Source: a bacterium C-53 | GTDB taxonomy: Bacteria > Bacillota > Clostridia > Lachnospirales > Lachnospiraceae | Direction of reading: 5' to 3' | DNA: 34,258 nucleotides | Assembly (NCBI GenBank): GCA_003612525.1 | Contig: RAZD01000030.1 | Span: forward strand, 1-34,258 | Part shown: positions 15,204 to 23,551 of the stretch, piece after piece | How positions within the stretch are numbered: position 1 is the stretch's first letter | Layout of the letters: the number at the start of each line of letters is the position of its first letter | Notes under the pieces: generated by a model | Told to the model about the DNA's origin: nothing | The model's input: the letters and a program-made list of their open reading frames with translations, nothing else | Database searches by the model: none | Translations under genes and position numbers: made by a program

Positions 15204-16574
15204 ATGAAAATATTTATTAGTCATTCTAGTCGAGATAGAGATATGTGTATAAAGCTTTGTGATATATTGATGGAAAAAGGACATATAGTTTTTGATGCCT
15301 CTGTTAATAATTTTGATGGAGGAAAAAGTATTTTTGAAGTAATAAAAACTGAGTTAAGTGATGCCGATGTTTTTATTGCTATTATTACAGAGAATTTTGT
15401 AAATTCATCATGGACACAAGCGGAATTGAGTTCTGTAATGTTTAGTACCGATAGTATTCATATCCTTCCGGTTGTAGTTGGTGATGTATTTGTACCTGAT
15501 TTTTTGAGGGGGATTACATTTATAAAAGTTAATGACCCAGAGGAGGTTACAGAAGCTGTACTAAAGGGTATTTCACAATTAAGTGTTAATGAGGAGAGTT
15601 CTTCTCTTCTTCAAAAGCGAGATGCAGTACCATCAAGAAAAAATGACCTTGAGGAAAAAATCGGTTTATTGAAAGAAGCTTTAATTGATAATCAGCTTAC
15701 GTTGGTATGTGGAGCAGGGATTTCAAGAGATTCTTCTATACCTGATTGGAATGAACTCTTGGTTAATATCCTTAATGAAGTGTTCTTTAATGAAAATTTG
15801 GATATTCCAGAATCTAAAGTTTTAGCAGAGGATTTGATTTCACTAATGCCACAATCCAATTTGATTTTAGGGAAATATTTAAGATTGGTATTAAAAGATG
15901 ATTTTGAGAAAGTAGTACAAAAACATTTATACTCATATTACAATCAAGACCGAGATTTTGAATCATCAATGATGGTGCAAGGTCATGAAATAATTAATTA
16001 TGCTTTAGAAACAAATATGATGAAAGCAATCGTTGAACTTGCTCGTCCTAAGAGGAGAGGAAAACGTTTAGAATCAATAATTACTTTTAATTTTGATGAT
16101 TTGATAGAATGTGCATTATCGAAACATAATATTGAATATTGTCCTATATGGAAAGAGGGGCAAATATATGGAATGGATGCTTTGCCTATTTTTCATGTAC
16201 ACGGATTTTTACCAAATCAAAGAGAAATAGACAGTCCCAATTTGGTTTTTAGTGAGGAAGCATATCATTCACAATTTATCGACCCATATAGTTGGTCAAA
16301 TCTAATTCAATTAAACACATTCTCTGCAAATATATGTTTGTTTGTAGGTTTAAGTTTATCCGACCCCAATTTAAGACGATTATTAGATATATCGTGGAGA
16401 AGAAATCAAAGATGCAAGCATTATATTATTATGAGAAAAGCACCTCAAAAAAATAGAACGGATGAAATTGCTACCATGCTTTTTGAACAAGATGCAAATT
16501 CACTCGGATTAAATGTTATTTGGTGTTCCGATTTTTCAGAAATACCGAGTATATTATCCAGTATTGCAACATGA
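15204..16574 (+). CDS. TIR-SIR2 fusion, predicted NAD-consuming defence effector
   Basis: 456 residues after GGAGG-TTTGTA-ATG. Residues 1-125 are a TIR domain: FISHSSRD at 4-11, and SWTQAELSS with the likely catalytic E74. Residues 150-450 are a SIR2-like domain: GAGIS at 170-174, TFNFDD at 294-299, HVHG with the likely catalytic H333, and GLSLSDPNLRRLL at 382-394. Both folds hydrolyse NAD+ in known bacterial defence systems (Thoeris TIR and SIR2 proteins, TIR- and SIR2-linked Argonautes, DSR). A fusion would be a dual NADase, or TIR could make a signal that activates SIR2. No membrane segment is visible. It is followed after 45 bases by the HEPN gene, in one operon. The gene is far more AT-rich than its neighbours, a sign of transfer. 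The domains are clear; the defence role is inference. Confidence 0.9.
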   Translation: MKIFISHSSRDRDMCIKLCDILMEKGHIVFDASVNNFDGGKSIFEVIKTELSDADVFIAIITENFVNSSWTQAELSSVMFSTDSIHILPVVVGDVFVPDFLRGITFIKVNDPEEVTEAVLKGISQLSVNEESSSLLQKRDAVPSRKNDLEEKIGLLKEALIDNQLTLVCGAGISRDSSIPDWNELLVNILNEVFFNENLDIPESKVLAEDLISLMPQSNLILGKYLRLVLKDDFEKVVQKHLYSYYNQDRDFESSMMVQGHEIINYALETNMMKAIVELARPKRRGKRLESIITFNFDDLIECALSKHNIEYCPIWKEGQIYGMDALPIFHVHGFLPNQREIDSPNLVFSEEAYHSQFIDPYSWSNLIQLNTFSANICLFVGLSLSDPNLRRLLDISWRRNQRCKHYIIMRKAPQKNRTDEIATMLFEQDANSLGLNVIWCSDFSEIPSILSSIAT

Positions 16575-16619
16575 TGATGTATATTACATAATACGAAATA
16601 AAGAGAGGGCAATGTTTTT

Positions 16620-18413
16620 ATGACCATTGAATATATGTTTAATAATATCAAAAATACTGAATTGATATATTTGATAGAGGAAAGATATGATGAAGTATTT
16701 GGTGATAACATCAAGGTAGAAAATTATTTAGGAACAGATTATTGTAGGGGTGTTATGGATAAACTTCAGACACATTTTCCAGAGATGAAGAATTGTGTTT
16801 ATAAGGGACAGACTGAACGAATTGCTCATGAGGAATATAATGTTGAAGTGGCAGGGGTGATATATTCTGTATCATTTACTATTGATACTTTTAATGATAA
16901 GGCTCAAACACAATTAGGAATTTACATATTTTCATCGACAGATGGCAATGAATATGATATGTTTTTGGAAAAATTCAAAGTATATCTGAAAGAAATATTA
17001 TTGAAAGAATGGGAAATATGTACATGGATTATTGATGAGCAATCAGAATATTTAGGGATGCAGTTATATCCGTTAATTTTTAAAGCTGAAAATAAAATGA
17101 GAGCATTTGTCAATAAAGTCATGACACATAAGTTTGGATTCAAGTGGATGGAACTAATAGGGTTGGAAGATATAATAAAAGGATATCAGAGAAGCAATGT
17201 AGATTTTAAAAGAGAAGTCCCCGAATTCAACAATATTAATGACTATTTAATATGTTCGACTGCGGAATCTTTAACAAAGCTAATGTTAAAATCAAAAGTG
17301 TTTGAATCCTCTATTAGTCTATCTGATGTAGAAAGCATGAAGATACATGAAATGTTAGCTGAAAAAAAGTCAAATTCAATTTTTGAATCGTTATTGAAAA
17401 TACGAAAAGTAAAAGTTGATATTTGGAAAGATATTTTTGAAAAATATTTTGACGAAAAAATCCAAAAAGAAATTACGAATTTTATTAAGAATAGAAACCA
17501 TGTGGCACATAATAAATTAATGACAAAAGCTTCTTATGATAAGATGAAAAGTAACATTTTAGAAATTCAAACATCGTTTGACATAGCTGATAACGCATTT
17601 ATGAACGAAGAGCCATCAGATGAGTTATATGAAACATGGAATATTGAGCAGGAGGAAATAAGGAATGAGAAGGAGTATGTATATGATAGAATAAAGAATG
17701 AAACGGGAATAGATGTTTTGTTTCCAGAACAAATTTTTTCTTTATTTGAAGATAAGATACAAGAACTATATACAGAGATTGATGATTCAGAATATTTTAG
17801 TTATGCAGTCACAATCAGCACTTTAAACGCTATTGAAAATGAACCAGAATCACAAATTATGTTTTCCGTAGATAGCAATGTGGATGAATCATTTTCATTT
17901 AAAGTATGTGTTTTGATTGATATTACAGATGGTATGGGTGAAGATAGTTATTTAAAATTGTGGATAGAAAAGGAAGATGGGGAAATACTTCTTGAAACAA
18001 AGGTAATTTACCATAACGGCGAAGCACATGAAGATTCGATGGAGTGTTACTATATTCCAGATAGTGAAGCGTTACTGGATACGGAAGAATTGAAAAGTTT
18101 TATTGAGGATTTAAAGAATTATATAAAAGATGATATGAATCCAATAAAAGCAGAAGCAGATTCGCTTTCTTTCTCAGCTGTAAAAGACGGAGGGGATTCA
18201 CCAGTTGCAAATATTCCTTGTTGGAATTGTGGTCAAGATTATATTTCTGTAAATGATGATTTATATCCTTATGGTAAGTGTATGAATTGCGGAGAAGAAA
18301 ATGAAATTTTTGTATGTGAGAGATGCGGCAATATCTATCCTGCGGATGAGGGTGGAGAGTTTTGCGGAGTAGGTCTTTGCAGTTATTGTTTAGAAAAAAT
18401 AGAAAATGAATAA
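16620..18413 (+). CDS. HEPN-domain protein with C-terminal zinc ribbons, partner of TIR-SIR2
   Basis: 597 residues. The N-terminal 140 residues are of unknown fold. Residues about 145-320 resemble a HEPN domain: LYPLIFKAENKMRAFVNKVM is the usual first helix, and RNHVAH (R292 to H297) fits the RNxxxH active site of HEPN ribonucleases. An acidic central region follows. The tail has two CxxC ribbons: CWNCG with CMNCG (534-557) and CERCG with CSYC (566-590). HEPN nucleases in toxin-antitoxin, CRISPR and abortive systems cut RNA; the ribbons could bind nucleic acid or a trigger. An ATG at 16613 gives only a three-codon frame, so the start is ATG 16620. It may be a sensor, a regulator or a second effector. 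I know of no named system with this pair. Confidence 0.8.
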   Translation: MTIEYMFNNIKNTELIYLIEERYDEVFGDNIKVENYLGTDYCRGVMDKLQTHFPEMKNCVYKGQTERIAHEEYNVEVAGVIYSVSFTIDTFNDKAQTQLGIYIFSSTDGNEYDMFLEKFKVYLKEILLKEWEICTWIIDEQSEYLGMQLYPLIFKAENKMRAFVNKVMTHKFGFKWMELIGLEDIIKGYQRSNVDFKREVPEFNNINDYLICSTAESLTKLMLKSKVFESSISLSDVESMKIHEMLAEKKSNSIFESLLKIRKVKVDIWKDIFEKYFDEKIQKEITNFIKNRNHVAHNKLMTKASYDKMKSNILEIQTSFDIADNAFMNEEPSDELYETWNIEQEEIRNEKEYVYDRIKNETGIDVLFPEQIFSLFEDKIQELYTEIDDSEYFSYAVTISTLNAIENEPESQIMFSVDSNVDESFSFKVCVLIDITDGMGEDSYLKLWIEKEDGEILLETKVIYHNGEAHEDSMECYYIPDSEALLDTEELKSFIEDLKNYIKDDMNPIKAEADSLSFSAVKDGGDSPVANIPCWNCGQDYISVNDDLYPYGKCMNCGEENEIFVCERCGNIYPADEGGEFCGVGLCSYCLEKIENE

Positions 18414-18419
18414 GAAGAA

Positions 18420-18437
18420 TTTACATAGCCGAGAGGT
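18420..18437 (+). repeat. Right 18-bp direct repeat of the defence cargo
   Basis: Exact copy of 15113-15130 (TTTACATAGCCGAGAGGT), starting six bases after the HEPN stop. The repeat-to-repeat unit is 3307 bases long. Confidence 0.9.
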
Positions 18438-18462
18438 TTTCATTTACGAAAATCCCTCGGCT
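18427..18462 (+). terminator. Hairpin terminator, native to element 2 and split by the cargo
   Basis: AGCCGAGAGGTTTTC (18427-18441) pairs with GAAAATCCCTCGGCT (18448-18462) over a six-base loop: 15 positions with one mismatch and one G-U. A weak T-rich tract follows (TATTTCATTTT). Its left arm lies in the direct repeat. Confidence 0.75.
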
Positions 18463-18492
18463 TATTTCATTTTCTGGAGGTGATTTTATTTA

Positions 18493-19482
18493 TTGAGAAG
18501 CAGCAGACCCTATGTACAGATTGACCCAGATGTGCTTGAGCGGGCAAGGCAGATAGACCTGCTTTCCTATCTTCGGGCTTACGAACCGAGCAATCTTGTC
18601 AAAGTCAAAGGCACAACGAACGTGTACTGTACCGCCGAGCATGACAGCCTAAAGATTTCCAACGGCAAATGGTACTGGTGGTCGAGGGGCTTCGGCGGCT
18701 ATTCTGCCCTTGATTATCTGATGAAAGTTAAGGAATACGGCTTTGTGGAAGCCGTGGAAATCCTCACGGGGCAGACGATGGCGGACTGGAAACCGCCGCC
18801 CCCTGCCGTGAAAAAAGACGAGCCAAAGGTGCTGCTCCTGCCGCCGAAGAACAAAAACTGCGACAGGGTGGCAGAGTATCTTTTCGGGCGTGGCATTGAT
18901 TATCAGCTCATACGAAAGTGCATCGCCGAGGGGATTATCTTTGAAAGTGCCGACTATCACAACGCCGTTTTTATCGGAAAAGATGAAAGCGGAACGCCCA
19001 AATACGCCGCCTGCCGTGGCACAATCAGCAGCTTCAAGCGTGATGCATCGGGCAGCGACAAGCGGTATTCATTTCGGCTTTTGGCAGGAAGTCCGTGTGC
19101 TTCGGTACATTTATTTGAAGCCGCCATTGATTTATTGTCCTATGCCACTTATTTAAAGTGTGAGGGCAGGGATTACAAAGCGGAAAACCTGCTTTCTCTT
19201 TCGGGTGTGTATCAGCCAAAGAAAGAGATAAAGGACAGCAAAATCCCCATTGCCCTCACGACTTTTTTGAAAGCAAACCCACAAATAAAGACTATCTATC
19301 TGCATCTGGATAAGGATAAGGCAGGTCGGTTATGTACCGCCGCCTTGAAAGAATTATTGCAGAAAGACTACCGAATCGTTGATGAACCGCCGCCAGTCGG
19401 CAAGGACTTCAACGATTTTTTAATGTCCTATCTGGGGATTGCAAGGCAGAAAACGAACCGTGAAAGGGGTGATGTCCGTTGA
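18493..19482 (+). CDS. DUF3991/toprim primase-like protein of element 2
   Basis: 329 residues from a TTG (18493-18495), with GGAGG upstream at about 13 bases, a slightly long gap. The N-terminus has the zinc-less primase-like fold (IDLLSYLRAYEPSNLVKVKG, and KWYWWSRGFGGYSALDYLM). The middle holds DUF3991 (RGIDYQLIRKCIAEGIIFE) and the C-terminus a toprim domain (LHLDKDKAGRLCTAALKELL, PVGKDFNDFL). Such proteins are common in Tn1549-like ICEs and probably prime synthesis of the transferred strand. It follows directly after the defence cargo and its hairpin. Confidence 0.85.
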   Translation: MRSSRPYVQIDPDVLERARQIDLLSYLRAYEPSNLVKVKGTTNVYCTAEHDSLKISNGKWYWWSRGFGGYSALDYLMKVKEYGFVEAVEILTGQTMADWKPPPPAVKKDEPKVLLLPPKNKNCDRVAEYLFGRGIDYQLIRKCIAEGIIFESADYHNAVFIGKDESGTPKYAACRGTISSFKRDASGSDKRYSFRLLAGSPCASVHLFEAAIDLLSYATYLKCEGRDYKAENLLSLSGVYQPKKEIKDSKIPIALTTFLKANPQIKTIYLHLDKDKAGRLCTAALKELLQKDYRIVDEPPPVGKDFNDFLMSYLGIARQKTNRERGDVR

Positions 19483-19557
19483 TTGTCGGATGATTTTTTC
19501 GGATTGAAATAGACAGTCAGCAAAGAAAAATCGAAGAAGAAAGAGAGGAAATTGCCA

Positions 19558-19848
19558 TTGAAACAGTATGAAGTAACGCTCACAGGTCACTTTGAAAAGA
19601 CCGTTTCCATTTATGCAGACAGCCCCGAACAGGCGGCGGAAAAGTTGAAGATTATCCTGTTTGACACTAACCTTGTCCGCTTTTCCGATGAGGATTTTGT
19701 CTGCGGAGAAGCAGATATTAAGGATGAAAGTGAGGACGGAGATGAAGAAATGGAAACCGAGGGCGGGGGATTTGAGAATGAAGATTGTTCCGACTGTCCG
19801 TACTTCTGCCCCGTGTGTGGAGAATGTATGTATGAGGACGGATGTTAA
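19558..19848 (+). CDS. DpnD/PcfM-like small protein with cysteine-rich tail
   Basis: About 96 residues from a TTG at 19558, with GAGAGGAAA upstream; a TTG six bases earlier is possible. The first 50 residues (KQYEVTLTGHFEKTVSIYAD then SPEQAAEKLKIIL) resemble the DpnD/PcfM fold. The rest is very acidic and ends in CSDCPYFCPVCGECMYEDGC, with six cysteines, probably metal-binding. Function is unknown; it is found near replication and mobilization genes. Confidence 0.6.
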   Translation: MKQYEVTLTGHFEKTVSIYADSPEQAAEKLKIILFDTNLVRFSDEDFVCGEADIKDESEDGDEEMETEGGGFENEDCSDCPYFCPVCGECMYEDGC

Positions 19849-19869
19849 AGACACGTCTTACCAAGCACT

Positions 19870-19988
19870 GAATTTGGTTATCCATCTGCCGATGGAAACA
19901 AAATTCGCTTGTTAGGGGAAAGTTCCCCTAATACCCCATAAAAAGAACAATGCCAAAGTATGCCGTCATGCCGTGTGCGGCATGGCGG
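19870..19988. other. Presumed oriT of element 2
   Basis: Three hairpins stand in the gap before DUF3789/mobC: GAATTT to AAATTC (19870-19906) with inner TCCATC/GATGGA, TAGGGGAA/TTCCCCTA (19913-19930) and CCGTCATGCCG/CGGCATGGCGG (19963-19988, one G-U). The middle one is followed by ATACCCCATAAAA. Its position next to mobC and relaxase fits oriT. The nic site is not identified. Confidence 0.55.
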
Positions 19989-20008
19989 TCACAGAAAGGA
20001 ATCCAAGA

Positions 20009-20173
20009 ATGAGTAATTTCTTATATTTTATCCTCGGCACAACGCTCGGCGGGATGTTCGGCGTGGCGGCTATGTGCGTATTGCAGATTAACAGGCTGTC
20101 CGAGGGAAAGGGGGAGGCAGATGCGGAAACGGAATGTGCAGATACTGTTCCGACTGACCGAGGAAGAAGCTGA
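20009..20173 (+). CDS. DUF3789-type small membrane protein
   Basis: 54 residues after AGAAAGGA; it begins MSNFLYFILGTTLGGMFGVA and has one membrane helix (about residues 4-27) with a short acidic tail. This fits DUF3789, small proteins that regularly precede mobC in Firmicute ICEs. Function is unknown. It overlaps mobC by 53 bases. Confidence 0.78.
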   Translation: MSNFLYFILGTTLGGMFGVAAMCVLQINRLSEGKGEADAETECADTVPTDRGRS

Positions 20174-20453
20174 ATACCTCTGTTCCCTTGCAGAGAAATC
20201 GGGACGCTCCAGACAAGCCCTGCTCCAGTCAATGGTCATGGGCTATCGGCTCTGCGAGAAGCCAGACCCAGAGTTTTATAAAATCATGCGGGAGCTGTCA
20301 GCAATCGGAAACCGCATCAACCAGCTTGCGGCAAAGGCGAACGCCCTAAACTTTGTGGACACGCCGATGCTCTATGACGAAGCCAAGCGGTGGCGGGACT
20401 TCCGTCTGGACGTGAGCAGGTGCTACCTTGTTCCGAGGAAGATGTCTGGCTGA
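20121..20453 (+). CDS. mobC: MobC-type relaxosome protein of element 2
   Basis: 110 residues. The ribbon-helix-helix-like start (QILFRLTEEEAEYLCSLAEK, then SGRSRQALLQSMVM) is followed by the MobC core (MRELSAIGNRINQLAAKANA). It should bind oriT and help the relaxase. Its TGA overlaps the relaxase ATG (TGATG), so the two are coupled. It is only distantly similar to the MobC of element 1. Confidence 0.85.
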   Translation: MRKRNVQILFRLTEEEAEYLCSLAEKSGRSRQALLQSMVMGYRLCEKPDPEFYKIMRELSAIGNRINQLAAKANALNFVDTPMLYDEAKRWRDFRLDVSRCYLVPRKMSG

Positions 20454-21865
20454 TGGCGGTCTGCGAGATATGGGACGTAAAGGGCAGGCTCGACCACCCT
20501 ATCGACTACGCCGAGAATCCAGAAAAGACCGCCAACCCCAAATACACGGATGCGGACTTGCAGGCGATGGGCGATGTGATGAAGTACGCCACCAACGGCG
20601 ACAAGACCGAGCAGCAGTTTTTTGTCACGGGCGTAAATTGTGACCCTGCCACCGCAAGGGACGAGATGATGATAGCCAAAGCACAATGGAACGATGAGAG
20701 CGAGATTGTCTGCTACCACGGCTTCCAGAGCTTTAAGGCAGGCGAGGTCACGCCAGAGCAGGCACATGAGGTCGGCGTGAAGCTGGCGGAGAAGATGTGG
20801 GGCGACAGATTCCAAGTGATTGTGGCGACACATCTGAATACGGAATGTCTGCACAACCACTTTGTCGTCAATTCAGTTTCTTATGTGGACGGAAAGCACT
20901 ATCACGATAACAAAAAGAATCTGCGGTTATTGCGTAAGCGTTCGGATGAATTGTGCCGTGAGTATTCCCTATCAGTCATCGAACACCCAAGCGGCAGGAA
21001 GAAACCTTATGCTTTATACCAAGCCGAGAAGAACGGTCTGCCTACAAGGGATACCGTGGCACGGCAGGCGGTGGACGAAGCAATCTCAAAATCATTCACG
21101 CTGAAAGATTTTGACCGTCAGTTGTCGGAGATGGGATACCGCATCAATTTTGACCCTAACAGAAAATACTGGACGATTATCGGGAAAGGGTGGCAAAGAC
21201 CGAAGCGGCTCTACAAGCTCGGCGATGATTACACCAATGAAAGGATAACGGAACGCATTAAGGAAAATTCCTATGCGGTGAAGTTCTCCCGATTTGCCGA
21301 GCCGACAAAAACTGTTAAGGTCATAAGGGTAAAAGGCACATTAAAAGATGCCAAGAAAATCGGCGGCTTGCGTGGGCTGTATCTCCATTATTGTTACAGG
21401 CTCGGTATTTTGCCAAAGAAGAAACAACAGAACTATGCACGGCTTCACTATCTTCTGAAAGACGATTTAATGAAGATGGACGCCATCACAGATGAAACAA
21501 GGCTGCTCTGCCGCAACCACATCGACACGGCGGAGCAGCTTTTGTCCTATAAAGGCTCTCTGGAATCCGAGATGCAGGAGCTGACCGAAGAGCGTAAGGG
21601 GCTTTATTCCCAATCCCGAAAATCAGTCGGGGAAGAAAAAGAAGCGGTCAAGGCTCGATTGTCGGAAATCACGGGGAGGATGAAAACAATCCGAAAGGAG
21701 GTCAGATTGTGCGATGGTGTCTTTGCCCGAAGCGATACCATCAAGGAGAAGTTACAGACCATACGGGCAGATGAAAAAGAACAGAAAGGAAAGGAGCTGA
21801 TGAAGCATGAACACAGGCGGCGAAGCGGCAGAGCAAATCGTGAGGATGAGCTTGGAGGGATTTGA
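20453..21865 (+). CDS. MOBP-type relaxase of element 2
   Basis: 470 residues from the ATG at 20453. The N-terminal domain has the histidine cluster (VIVATHLNTECLHNHFVVNS near residues 124-143) and an upstream YHGFQSFKAGEVTPEQAHEV helix, as in relaxases of Tn1549-like ICEs. A basic middle and a coiled-coil C-terminus (residues about 350-460) follow. It nicks oriT and is carried into the recipient. The frame is intact, and its last 59 bases overlap pcfB. Confidence 0.9.
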   Translation: MAVCEIWDVKGRLDHPIDYAENPEKTANPKYTDADLQAMGDVMKYATNGDKTEQQFFVTGVNCDPATARDEMMIAKAQWNDESEIVCYHGFQSFKAGEVTPEQAHEVGVKLAEKMWGDRFQVIVATHLNTECLHNHFVVNSVSYVDGKHYHDNKKNLRLLRKRSDELCREYSLSVIEHPSGRKKPYALYQAEKNGLPTRDTVARQAVDEAISKSFTLKDFDRQLSEMGYRINFDPNRKYWTIIGKGWQRPKRLYKLGDDYTNERITERIKENSYAVKFSRFAEPTKTVKVIRVKGTLKDAKKIGGLRGLYLHYCYRLGILPKKKQQNYARLHYLLKDDLMKMDAITDETRLLCRNHIDTAEQLLSYKGSLESEMQELTEERKGLYSQSRKSVGEEKEAVKARLSEITGRMKTIRKEVRLCDGVFARSDTIKEKLQTIRADEKEQKGKELMKHEHRRRSGRANREDELGGI

Positions 21866-22670
21866 GGTCGCAGCCAAAATCACGGGGACGGGTGCGAAGA
21901 ATATCGCCATCCTGCTTTATTCTATTCTGAAAGAGGAACAGAAAACCAAAGGAAAGGCAAGGCTCACAAATATGCTCCGCTCTGGGAAAGAATTAAAAGT
22001 CTTTACCGTAAAAAGCGGCGATTTAAAGAAATTCACGCAGGAAGCGAAGAAATACGGCGTACTCTACTGCGTTTTGGCAGACCGTGGGAACAAAGACCCC
22101 AATGCAGAGGTGGATGTGATAGCCCGTGCGGAGGACGCATCGAAAATCAGCCGCATCATGGAGCGTTTCAACCTTGCGTCGGTGGACGCCGCTTCTATCG
22201 TGACCGAAGCGGAGAAATCAAAAGGGGCAAAGACCAAACCGAAAGATGCCAAGACCGCAGGAGAAAAGGATGCAGGGGCAAATGACAGTCAGCCAGAGCC
22301 AGACATCGGCGTGCAGAATAAAGCGGAGAAAGACAGGCTCATGGACGCTTTGATGGGCAAGCCAATAAAGAAAGAGGAAAATGCCCCAAACCCCTCATTG
22401 GCAAAGACAGAAAAATCCCCTCTGTCCGAGCCTATCTTAGAGCAGCAAAGGAAGTCCGCAGAGGGGGCTACTATGACTAAGGCGGAAAAGCCGTCAGTCA
22501 GGGAAGAACTGCGGAAGATAAAAGAGAGCCGCAAGGAGCAGGAAGCGGACGCTTCCCCGACCTTTAATAAAGAAAAATCTTCCGACAGGGCAAAGAAGCA
22601 GCCCACAGGGCAGACCAAGCATAAACAGCCCCAGAGGAAGAAACCCAAGAAAACGAAAGGAGCAAGATGA
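21807..22670 (+). CDS. pcfB: PcfB-like (DUF3801) transfer protein of element 2
   Basis: 287 residues. The first 130 form the PcfB core (KITGTGAKNIAILLYSILKE, TVKSGDLKKFTQEAKKYGVL). The rest is a long disordered K/E/P-rich tail with KK and SS stretches, probably for protein contacts. It links the relaxosome to VirD4. It overlaps the relaxase end by 59 bases and the next gene by 4 bases. Confidence 0.85.
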   Translation: MNTGGEAAEQIVRMSLEGFEVAAKITGTGAKNIAILLYSILKEEQKTKGKARLTNMLRSGKELKVFTVKSGDLKKFTQEAKKYGVLYCVLADRGNKDPNAEVDVIARAEDASKISRIMERFNLASVDAASIVTEAEKSKGAKTKPKDAKTAGEKDAGANDSQPEPDIGVQNKAEKDRLMDALMGKPIKKEENAPNPSLAKTEKSPLSEPILEQQRKSAEGATMTKAEKPSVREELRKIKESRKEQEADASPTFNKEKSSDRAKKQPTGQTKHKQPQRKKPKKTKGAR

Positions 22671-23536
22671 GCATGAGTATCTATGATGTATTCAGCGGCG
22701 GCAGCAGAGCCTTTAACAAAGAGGAATGGGCTGCCGCAAAGCAGGAGCAGCGGAAAGAAGCCTATGAGCTGATTGACAATACCTGTTCTGAAATGATGGC
22801 GAACGGCGACAGCTTCCGCCAGTACCTTGACGTGCAGGGGCATTTTGACCGTTACTCCGTCAACAATGCAATTCTGGTATCGGCACAGATGCCCGAAGCA
22901 ACGCAGTTAAAAGATTACGGCAGTTGGAAACAGAGCCGTGTCTATGTGGATAAGGACGCACAGAAAGTGACTATCCTTGAGCCGGGGAAAGAGTATCAGC
23001 GTGACGATGGCTCAAAGGCGGTCGGCTACAATGCCAAAGTAGTCTATGATGTTTCCCAGACTTCGGCAAAGGACAGGCAGCAGCCGCAGGAGCAGAAAAC
23101 GATGCGTGAGCTTGTGTCGGCGATGATTGACGCAAGCCCCGTTTCCTTTGTGCCTGTCGATGACCTTGAGTTGCCTGCTTTTTATGACAGCTCACAGCAG
23201 ACGATATTTATCCGCACGGGGCTTTCCGAGGAACAGCTTTTTGTCAGCATGGCAAAGGAAGTGTCGGCGGCGGTCTTTGACTGTAAGCATAAGGAAAGCC
23301 GTGACGATTCCGATTTCAAATCGTTCTGCGTCGCCTATATGGTAAGCTCCCGTTACGGCGTAGACACAAAGGGATTTCGCTTTGACAAGCTCCCGAAAGA
23401 ATTTGAGGGCATGGAAACGCAGGCGTTTAAGGGGGAGCTTGGCTCGATGCGTGACGTCCTCGGAGAAATCCAGTCGGATATGTATAAGAGCCTTGAGAAG
23501 AACAAGCCGCCCAAATCCAAAGAGCAGGAACGCTAA
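22667..23536 (+). CDS. ArdC/LtrC-like antirestriction-type protein
   Basis: 289 residues. The part GHFDRYSVNNAILVSAQMPE, then ATQLKDYGSWKQSRVYVDKD, fits the N-terminal ArdC domain, a single-strand DNA-binding fold known from plasmid antirestriction and LtrC proteins. The second half (LEQ-type helix, LFVSMAKEVSAAVFDCKH) resembles the metallopeptidase-like C-domain, but the usual HExxH motif is not visible. It is likely to protect or bind the entering strand during transfer. It is coupled to pcfB by ATGA. Confidence 0.75.
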   Translation: MSMSIYDVFSGGSRAFNKEEWAAAKQEQRKEAYELIDNTCSEMMANGDSFRQYLDVQGHFDRYSVNNAILVSAQMPEATQLKDYGSWKQSRVYVDKDAQKVTILEPGKEYQRDDGSKAVGYNAKVVYDVSQTSAKDRQQPQEQKTMRELVSAMIDASPVSFVPVDDLELPAFYDSSQQTIFIRTGLSEEQLFVSMAKEVSAAVFDCKHKESRDDSDFKSFCVAYMVSSRYGVDTKGFRFDKLPKEFEGMETQAFKGELGSMRDVLGEIQSDMYKSLEKNKPPKSKEQER

Positions 23537-23551
23537 TCGGAGGTGCAGCCT

